Shown here: piece by piece, positions 59,255 through 64,000 of the stretch | Numbering within the stretch: position 1 is the stretch's first letter | Layout: every line of letters starts with the position of its first letter | Assembly (NCBI GenBank): GCA_903895855.1 | Contig: CAITVN010000121.1 | Coordinates: 1-64,000 of the forward strand | Length of the DNA stretch: 64,000 nucleotides | Direction of reading: 5' to 3' | Source of the DNA: Oligoflexia bacterium | GTDB taxonomy: Bacteria; Bdellovibrionota; UBA1018 | Translations under genes and position numbers: made by a program | Notes under the pieces: model-generated | What the model saw: the letters and a program-made list of their open reading frames with translations, nothing else | What the model was told of the DNA's origin: nothing | The model's database searches: none

Positions 59255-61071
59255 AGACTGCTTAAGGTGAGCCAGCGTTCAAACGTATAGAGCCTAAATA
59301 ACACGTGCCTGGTTGCGGTCGTTGACTTGGTTCGGTGCCGTTCAAGAAATCGACCCAGTCTTTGCTTATCAATAAACTGGTGCAAACCTAAGTGGGTTTG
59401 ACTCAATATTTTCTCTACCTCACAGTAAAAAGAATCCAAATTAAGAGGAATCGGAAAAGCACTTTTCTTACGAAGACGAATTTCATCAGGCAATAACTTC
59501 TGAGTGAGTTGCTGTAGCAGCAGTTTTTCGCCGTGGGGTCCGATCTTTCTAGAAGAAGGTAAACCCGCTACCATTGCGATAACCCGGGGGTCGGCGAAGG
59601 GCACCCTGATCTCAACGCCTGCTGCAAGACCTAGGCGGTCTTCAATAGCTAAAAATTCGGGCATGTGCAGTTTCACAAATAAGTAGCCAAGTTTGTTGAT
59701 GAAATCGTCAGTTGCTGGTTGGGCTATCTGAGCATCAAATTCAGCCTGCTGTCTTGCTTGAACCTCTGAATACACCGAGAACTCTGGCTTGAGAAGGTTT
59801 GCGAATAGGTCATAAACTGAAACCGCGTTTTCAAATTCGGCTATTTTATTTGAGGGGCGCCACATCCAAGGATAAAACCGGGTATTGGATTCGGTGCGGC
59901 GCCACAGCCAATAGTAGTACCCGCTAAACACCTCGTCTCCACCCTCACCAGAAAGTAAAACCGTCACAAAATTTTTGGCGAATCGAGCAAGGTGATAGTG
60001 CCCGTATTCCGTAAAAGTGTGAAGGGGCCGATCACGATGCCAAATAATCCGGTCGAGAGTTTCAAAAATGGCTTCGACTTCTAGAGTGAGCTCATGGTGT
60101 TCGGTGTGAAGATGATCAGCCAAGCTCAACGAAAATTCTGCATCGTCACTGAGCATGTTTCCGATTGCCAAATTGGGCTTCGCTTTAAAGTGCGCAGTAT
60201 TTGATTCATAGCGCAGACTGAAGGTAGAAAGCCTCTGTGCGTCTTTGGCTTTCAAGTAAGATGTACCGAAAGCTGCGATAGTGCCAGAGTCAATGCCCCC
60301 ACTCAGGCCTGCGCCAACGGGAACCTCAGACTGCATTCGCTGCTCAACTGCTTCTTGAATAGCCTTTCTAATTTCTTCGTTCGACGCTGTGTCACGAAAA
60401 GGTATGTTCCAGTACTGAGTCACTTGCAAACTGCTTTCGGCGCATAAAAGAAAATGCCCTGGTGAAAGACTTTTTATTTGAGAAAAGAAGGTACGCGGGG
60501 CTGCAACCAGTCCGGCCAGAAAATAGTCTTGCACCGCTAATCGATCGACTTCACGAGAGACCCCAGGGTAAGCGAGCAGCGCTTTTTCTTCAGACGCTAG
60601 TACTAGGCCATCTAAAGTTTCAGTCATGAAAAGCGGCTTTACACCGAGCGGGTCTCGGGCTGCAAAAAGCACTTGCTTGTCAGAATCGTATAGGGCGAAG
60701 GCAAAATCTCCATGCAGGTAGTTAAGGCAGTCTGTACCGAATTCTTCCCATAAATGAACAATGACTTCGCTATCGCTTTGTGAGGCCAGAACATGCCCCC
60801 GAGAGTAGAGGATTTTTTGTAGCTCCTTGAAATTGTAAATTTCGCCATTGACCACTGCGACGCAAGTCTTATCTTCGCTAAAAATTGGCTGATTTCCGGC
60901 TTCGCGATCGATAATGGCTAGGCGCGCGTGTCCCAGTCCCAAGTGAGCGTCAAGATGATAGCCAAAGCCGTCAGGTCCGCGGTGGCGCAGCAACTCTGTG
61001 CTTTGAGCTACTGAATGGCGTGAGACCCGCAGTCTCGAACGGTAATGATAAGCCGCAAAAATTCCGCACAT
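59251..61071 (-). CDS. asnB: Asparagine synthase-type glutamine-dependent amidotransferase
   Basis: A 606-residue AsnB family enzyme. Cys2 after the initiator Met (MCGIFAAY) is the glutaminase nucleophile; LRHRGPDGFG, VNGEIYNF and the synthetase PP-loop AGLSGGIDSG follow, then SGEGGDEVFSGYY and EIRVPFADPR. It hydrolyses glutamine and amidates a carboxylate activated as an adenylate. True asparagine synthesis is possible, but the gene lies within the dlt-like set. Copies inside polysaccharide or peptide clusters often amidate uronic acids or other acids instead. It is divergent from the PP-loop gene across 54 bp. Confidence 0.92.
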   Translation of the reverse strand: MCGIFAAYHYRSRLRVSRHSVAQSTELLRHRGPDGFGYHLDAHLGLGHARLAIIDREAGNQPIFSEDKTCVAVVNGEIYNFKELQKILYSRGHVLASQSDSEVIVHLWEEFGTDCLNYLHGDFAFALYDSDKQVLFAARDPLGVKPLFMTETLDGLVLASEEKALLAYPGVSREVDRLAVQDYFLAGLVAAPRTFFSQIKSLSPGHFLLCAESSLQVTQYWNIPFRDTASNEEIRKAIQEAVEQRMQSEVPVGAGLSGGIDSGTIAAFGTSYLKAKDAQRLSTFSLRYESNTAHFKAKPNLAIGNMLSDDAEFSLSLADHLHTEHHELTLEVEAIFETLDRIIWHRDRPLHTFTEYGHYHLARFAKNFVTVLLSGEGGDEVFSGYYYWLWRRTESNTRFYPWMWRPSNKIAEFENAVSVYDLFANLLKPEFSVYSEVQARQQAEFDAQIAQPATDDFINKLGYLFVKLHMPEFLAIEDRLGLAAGVEIRVPFADPRVIAMVAGLPSSRKIGPHGEKLLLQQLTQKLLPDEIRLRKKSAFPIPLNLDSFYCEVEKILSQTHLGLHQFIDKQRLGRFLERHRTKSTTATRHVLFRLYTFERWLTLSSL

Positions 61072-61088
61072 GATTGGTGTACGATCAC

Positions 61089-61117
61089 TTGCCCGTCAGT
61101 CAACCGTCAAGTACTAT
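61089..61117 (+). promoter_or_regulatory. Promoter of the PP-loop/carrier protein pair
   Basis: TTGCCC (61089-61094), a 17-bp spacer and TACTAT (61112-61117), ending 8 nt before the ATG. The short gap to the start codon suggests a leaderless or nearly leaderless transcript. Confidence 0.5.
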
Positions 61118-61125
61118 GAAGGCCG

Positions 61126-62256
61126 ATGTCAGACATTAAAAGGGTTTGTGATTGTACTCGTTGTGGCTTGCCGTCAGAATTTCCGGGTACCCAGATAGAC
61201 TTAACCGGCCAATGTCGACTCTGCCGTGAGACTAAACAAGACAGTTGGCCATCGTTGGGAGAAGAGGCTCTGCGCGATTTAATCATTGAGCGGGCTGGGT
61301 CAGCGAGGTGGGCTTGTTTAGTTGCCTTTAGCGGCGGCAAGGACAGTACCTACATGCTACGCCGCCTAGCTGAGTGGTTCCCTCAACGTGTTTTGGCTTT
61401 TACTTTTGACACTCAAGTGATGTCAGAAGAAACTTGGAATAATATCGATCGCGTCGTGGGTAAGTTAGGTGTTGAATGGGTGAAACATGTGCCGAGGGCA
61501 GGCTACATGAATACCCTTTTTCAAAAAGTGTTTCCGAAGCTGGTAGAGCTTCGCCAAAAAACATTGTATTCGCGTGGAGTGCTTGAATTTGGGCCGATCT
61601 GTTGGCCCTGTGGTACCTTGTATAATCTTCAAACAATTCGCGCCGCGCTTGAAAGAGAGATTCCTACTGTATTAGTGGGGTTCAATCCTGCTCAAGATTC
61701 TACTCACTACCCCCATGCCCATGGGCAACTCAAGACGCCAGGTGATTTGCACCAGGCGAGACAAACCCCACGTGAAGACGGCATCTCAGCCAAAGACTAC
61801 GTGACCATGACTTCGCCCATTCGGCGTTTAATCAGGGCCGAGCTCGGAGAGGTCAATGCGGCTGAGTACTGTGATTTCACTATCGACACCAATTTTAAAA
61901 AAATGCGGGTGCTGCGTTTTTACGATTATGTCAATTACGATGAGACCGCTATCAGAAAGAGTGCGGCCGAAGTTGGGTTTGTGGCGCCGCCCGACTGTGG
62001 GTATGGGTCGACAAATTGTACCCTAAACCCGCTCGTACGCCATGTGTATCAAGCACTTTATGGGGTCGACAAATACCGAGCACAAGACGCAGCGCTGGTG
62101 CGTTGGGGGCTAGGAAGTCGAAGCAAAACGAGTGATTGGGCGAGTCAGGTTCCAGATCGCGCATCGGTATTGCCCCTAGTTGAAAAAATTCAAATTGGTG
62201 CTGCCCAATTTGACGCAATTCTTAGTGAAAAACCTGCGGAGACTTCATTGAAATGA
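61126..62256 (+). CDS. PP-loop amidotransferase (N-acetyl sugar amidotransferase-like)
   Basis: A 376-residue protein. An N-terminal zinc ribbon (CDCTRC and CRLC, Cys8-Cys33) precedes an N-type ATP pyrophosphatase domain with FSGGKDST (69-75), FTFDTQVMSE, and a mid-chain ICWPCG. This resembles PseA/WbpG-type amidotransferases that turn an acetamido group into an acetamidino group using ammonia. The ammonia source could be the divergent AsnB-type enzyme; no HisH/HisF pair is present. It overlaps the carrier protein gene by 4 bp (ATGA), a strong sign of joint function. Confidence 0.82.
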   Translation: MSDIKRVCDCTRCGLPSEFPGTQIDLTGQCRLCRETKQDSWPSLGEEALRDLIIERAGSARWACLVAFSGGKDSTYMLRRLAEWFPQRVLAFTFDTQVMSEETWNNIDRVVGKLGVEWVKHVPRAGYMNTLFQKVFPKLVELRQKTLYSRGVLEFGPICWPCGTLYNLQTIRAALEREIPTVLVGFNPAQDSTHYPHAHGQLKTPGDLHQARQTPREDGISAKDYVTMTSPIRRLIRAELGEVNAAEYCDFTIDTNFKKMRVLRFYDYVNYDETAIRKSAAEVGFVAPPDCGYGSTNCTLNPLVRHVYQALYGVDKYRAQDAALVRWGLGSRSKTSDWASQVPDRASVLPLVEKIQIGAAQFDAILSEKPAETSLK

Positions 62257-62537
62257 GTAACATTGACTTTGCTAATTCAGTGAAAGAAGAAATTGAAAAG
62301 TTCTTATTCGCCAAGTGCCTTCTGCAATCAGGTGAAAAATTAGAGTTCTCGACCCAGCTCATTAGTGACGGAATTGTCGACTCTCTTTCTGCCCTCGAAA
62401 TGGTTGAAACGTTAGAACGGCGGTTTTCGTTTCAAGTTGAGCCCACAGACTTAGATGTGAGTAATTTTGGAACCGTTACGGCCATTGTCGAATTTATTCA
62501 GTTTAAATTATCGAAGAAACTCGCAGGTCAAAGGTAG
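62253..62537 (+). CDS. Acyl/peptidyl carrier protein (DltC-like)
   Basis: A 94-residue helical protein with the phosphopantetheine site GIVDSLSALEMVE, modified Ser44 in the DSL motif, and an acidic overall charge. The size and the motif fit DltC, ACP or a stand-alone PCP. It is coupled to the PP-loop gene. It is the natural partner of the adenylation enzyme at 55254, the only ligase of that kind in the window. Its last 30 bp overlap the 3' end of the opposing PLP gene. No phosphopantetheinyl transferase is visible here. Confidence 0.9.
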   Translation: MSNIDFANSVKEEIEKFLFAKCLLQSGEKLEFSTQLISDGIVDSLSALEMVETLERRFSFQVEPTDLDVSNFGTVTAIVEFIQFKLSKKLAGQR

Positions 62538-63506
62538 GCTCGCCACTACTTGAGAGTTCAGAAAAGCTTGAAGACGGTCACTTGAAAAATCAAAGGCCAC
62601 TGATTTGGGAATGTCATACCGGTCGACGTTGTCGCAGGTGACGGTACCAATGATCGCATCTTTTGGGGCGTCATCGGCCATTCGTCTTGCCACCGCCAAA
62701 TTGATTGCGCTCGTTTTGCCAATATTTAACTCGCAGCGAATGGCGGCTGCAAAAATTTCTTCGGCCTGCTGTTCTGTTACTAAAAACGCAGCGTCAATCG
62801 GTGCCTTTTCGGCATGTAGCGGCAAACTGCTGGGAGCGAGCCCCGGAATTTTATGATCACGCCACAAGGTCGCAATATTGAGTTTTCGATTATACAGGTG
62901 CGGAGCCGCATCAAGTTCGATCACAAAAATTTTGGTGGAGTGAGTAGGCTGTTCTTTCGGTTGATTTATCGTAAAGCTTTCTGCGAAATATTCTGAGAAC
63001 CCCCTGATGGTGCCGTAGGTACCACCAGCGCAAACAAAACGATTTACCATTGCTAATTTATGAGCCACCGCCCGATGAGAAAGGTAGTTAGCCGGATTTG
63101 CCGCTTGGTTAAGTAGGTATCGCGAGACGGATTCTTCTGCGTAGGTTTGGGCACGTTTACGGGCGCCAGTGGTGTACTCAGCTCTTGGCGTCAGTTCGAT
63201 TTTTGCTCCCAAGTGGCGCAGTTTTTCAATTTTCATTTCGGCGGTACCCTGAGGTAAAAAGACCGTAATGGGCAAACTGAGATGTTTTGCATACAGCGCT
63301 GCTGCGATAGCTGAGTTGCCGGTGCTCGACTCTACGACTTCAGTGACGCTCTCTGGAAGTGTATTAAAGATTTCGCAGTAAGTGACTTCTTTGTGGGTTC
63401 CCGATGGAAGGAGATGAAAAGGCAAGACTTTAATGCTTTGATTATTTCGTAGAGCAATTGTGACAGGTTCAAGTATTTTTGCAGGATTCGAAAATTTTTG
63501 CATCAT
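62508..63506 (-). CDS. Fold-type II PLP enzyme (cysteine/threonine synthase-like)
   Basis: About 332 residues. The PLP lysine is Lys39 in LPSGTHKE. SSTGNSAIAAALYAKH (60-75) is the substrate loop, VFLPQGT and EKLRHLGAKIELT follow, and CAGGTYGT (159-166) binds the cofactor phosphate. This is the plan of O-acetylserine sulfhydrylase, threonine synthase and 2,3-diaminopropionate synthases; the substrate is not evident. The frame extends to 63710, but ATG at 63506 behind AAAGGTAG is the sensible start. It probably makes or modifies the acid used by the cluster. Confidence 0.82.
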   Translation of the reverse strand: MMQKFSNPAKILEPVTIALRNNQSIKVLPFHLLPSGTHKEVTYCEIFNTLPESVTEVVESSTGNSAIAAALYAKHLSLPITVFLPQGTAEMKIEKLRHLGAKIELTPRAEYTTGARKRAQTYAEESVSRYLLNQAANPANYLSHRAVAHKLAMVNRFVCAGGTYGTIRGFSEYFAESFTINQPKEQPTHSTKIFVIELDAAPHLYNRKLNIATLWRDHKIPGLAPSSLPLHAEKAPIDAAFLVTEQQAEEIFAAAIRCELNIGKTSAINLAVARRMADDAPKDAIIGTVTCDNVDRYDIPKSVAFDFSSDRLQAFLNSQVVASLPLTCEFLR

Positions 63507-63519
63507 AAGCTCTACCTTT

Positions 63520-63548
63520 AGATTAGTCTTTTGGTAGAAGATTGACAA
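63520..63548 (-). promoter_or_regulatory. Promoter of the PLP gene
   Basis: On the minus strand TTGTCA (63548-63543), a 17-bp spacer and TAATCT (63525-63520), followed by AAAGGTAG and the ATG. It lies in the 51-bp gap to the divergent FMN enzyme gene. Confidence 0.55.
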
Positions 63549-63557
63549 GGAGCCACT

Positions 63558-64000
63558 ATGCCAAGAGAGCGAACACGGTCCTCTTTTTTTAAGCTTCATG
63601 ACTACGAGACTCATGCCAAACAAAATCTGTCTAAAATGGTTTTTGATTTTGTAGCAGGAGGTGCTTGTGACGAAGTTACCCTTCGTAAGAATCGTGAAGC
63701 GTTTGATCAAATACGGCTAAACCCAAGAATTTTGGCCGGTCAGAAAGACATTTCCACTCGAACTCAAATTCTTGGCCAAGAGATTGCCTTTCCTGCGATC
63801 ATTAGCCCTATTGCTTTTCACGGGCTAGTGCATAAGCAAGGCGAACTTGCTACAGCGAGAGCTGCTCAAACCGCCGCTACGATTTTTGTGTCTAGCATTG
63901 CTTCGAATTATCCGGTCGAAGAGATCACCGCGCAGGCGCCCGAGAGAGTTTGGTTTCAGATTAATTTCTACAAAGACCAAGAGTTAACCAAAAAATTTGT
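63558..64000 (+). CDS. FMN-dependent alpha-hydroxy-acid oxidase/dehydrogenase (partial, runs off the window)
   Basis: The first 147 codons are present. MVFDFVAGGACDEVTLRKN, RLNPRIL, the FMN-binding FPAIISPIAFHGL and VSSIASNYPVEEI are the N-terminal hallmarks of the glycolate oxidase/lactate oxidase/mandelate dehydrogenase family; the catalytic His/Arg region lies beyond the edge. Such enzymes oxidise 2-hydroxy acids to 2-keto acids. AAGGAG is well placed before the ATG. Its head-to-head position with the PLP gene suggests they act on one precursor, for example hydroxy acid to keto acid to amino acid. That is inference. Confidence 0.88.
   Translation, partial: MPRERTRSSFFKLHDYETHAKQNLSKMVFDFVAGGACDEVTLRKNREAFDQIRLNPRILAGQKDISTRTQILGQEIAFPAIISPIAFHGLVHKQGELATARAAQTAATIFVSSIASNYPVEEITAQAPERVWFQINFYKDQELTKKF

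Noticed and set aside
63507-63710. N-terminal extension of the PLP enzyme
   Set aside because: It would overlap the divergent FMN enzyme gene and its promoter, and the family begins near the ATG at 63506.

Overview
The window looks like chromosomal DNA of a Gram-negative, Bdellovibrio-like bacterium (phylum Bdellovibrionota or a deltaproteobacterial relative). I infer this from gene content, not from any search. The signs are an operon resembling the Myxococcus/Bdellovibrio Glt/Cgl envelope apparatus (GltG-type protein with an AgmX/PglI tail, CglE/GltA-B-type outer-membrane barrel, periplasmic TPR protein), an alpha-2-macroglobulin/PBP1C pair, several secreted peptidases and an LPS-type glycosyltransferase and flippase region. 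Genes are dense, many overlap by ATGA, and no tRNA, rRNA or CRISPR array was seen.

Layout. 1-1 kb: a REP-associated (Y1/HUH) transposase. 1-9.1 kb: alpha-2-macroglobulin and pbpC. 9.1-13.9 kb (minus strand): five-gene Glt-like operon. 14-19.2 kb: an MFS permease, a cysteine-rich secreted protein, a rhodanese lipoprotein and an M13 peptidase. 19.2-23.1 kb: a repeat-rich accessory stretch with a secreted low-complexity protein, a palindromic element, and an AlbA_2-type regulator enclosed by two kinds of direct repeat. 23.1-31.4 kb: rlmD-like, a 53-codon membrane peptide, then lepA-lepB-pyrB-pyrC-carA and a hypothetical gene. 31.5-41.1 kb: an Ala/Lys-rich secreted protein behind a FliA-like promoter, then envelope glycan genes (GT9, GT2, GT2-GNAT fusion, ugd, GT2, amidotransferase, flippase) and a shortened RecQ-like helicase. 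41.2-50.2 kb: a C11 peptidase, a DksA-like protein, an MsbA-like ABC transporter, a GalE-GmhB fusion, more palindromes, an AlkB-type hydroxylase and recO. 50.3-55.2 kb: hutU, a beheaded DUF4143 ATPase, and a LysM/TPR/beta-barrel protein.

The strongest candidate for an undescribed system is 55.25-64.0 kb, which runs off the right edge. It holds all four parts of a dlt-type surface aminoacylation machine: a stand-alone adenylation enzyme, an MBOAT acyltransferase, a membrane-anchored SGNH protein and a carrier protein. These are interleaved with an AsnB amidotransferase, a PP-loop amidotransferase, a fold-type-II PLP enzyme and an FMN alpha-hydroxy-acid oxidase. The genes form three back-to-back divergent pairs with 51-54 bp between starts and overlapping 3' ends. 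The adenylation enzyme has Gly where amino-acid-activating domains keep the Asp that binds the alpha-amino group. This suggests that a hydroxy, keto or otherwise unusual acid is loaded and moved to an envelope glycan or lipid. The function is inferred; the gene inventory and motifs are read directly.

A second theme is palindromic repeats. Two inverted copies (about 165 and 162 bp) of one element, 28 kb apart, differ by changes matched on both arms, which argues for a conserved fold. One copy supplies the last codons and stop of the gene it abuts.
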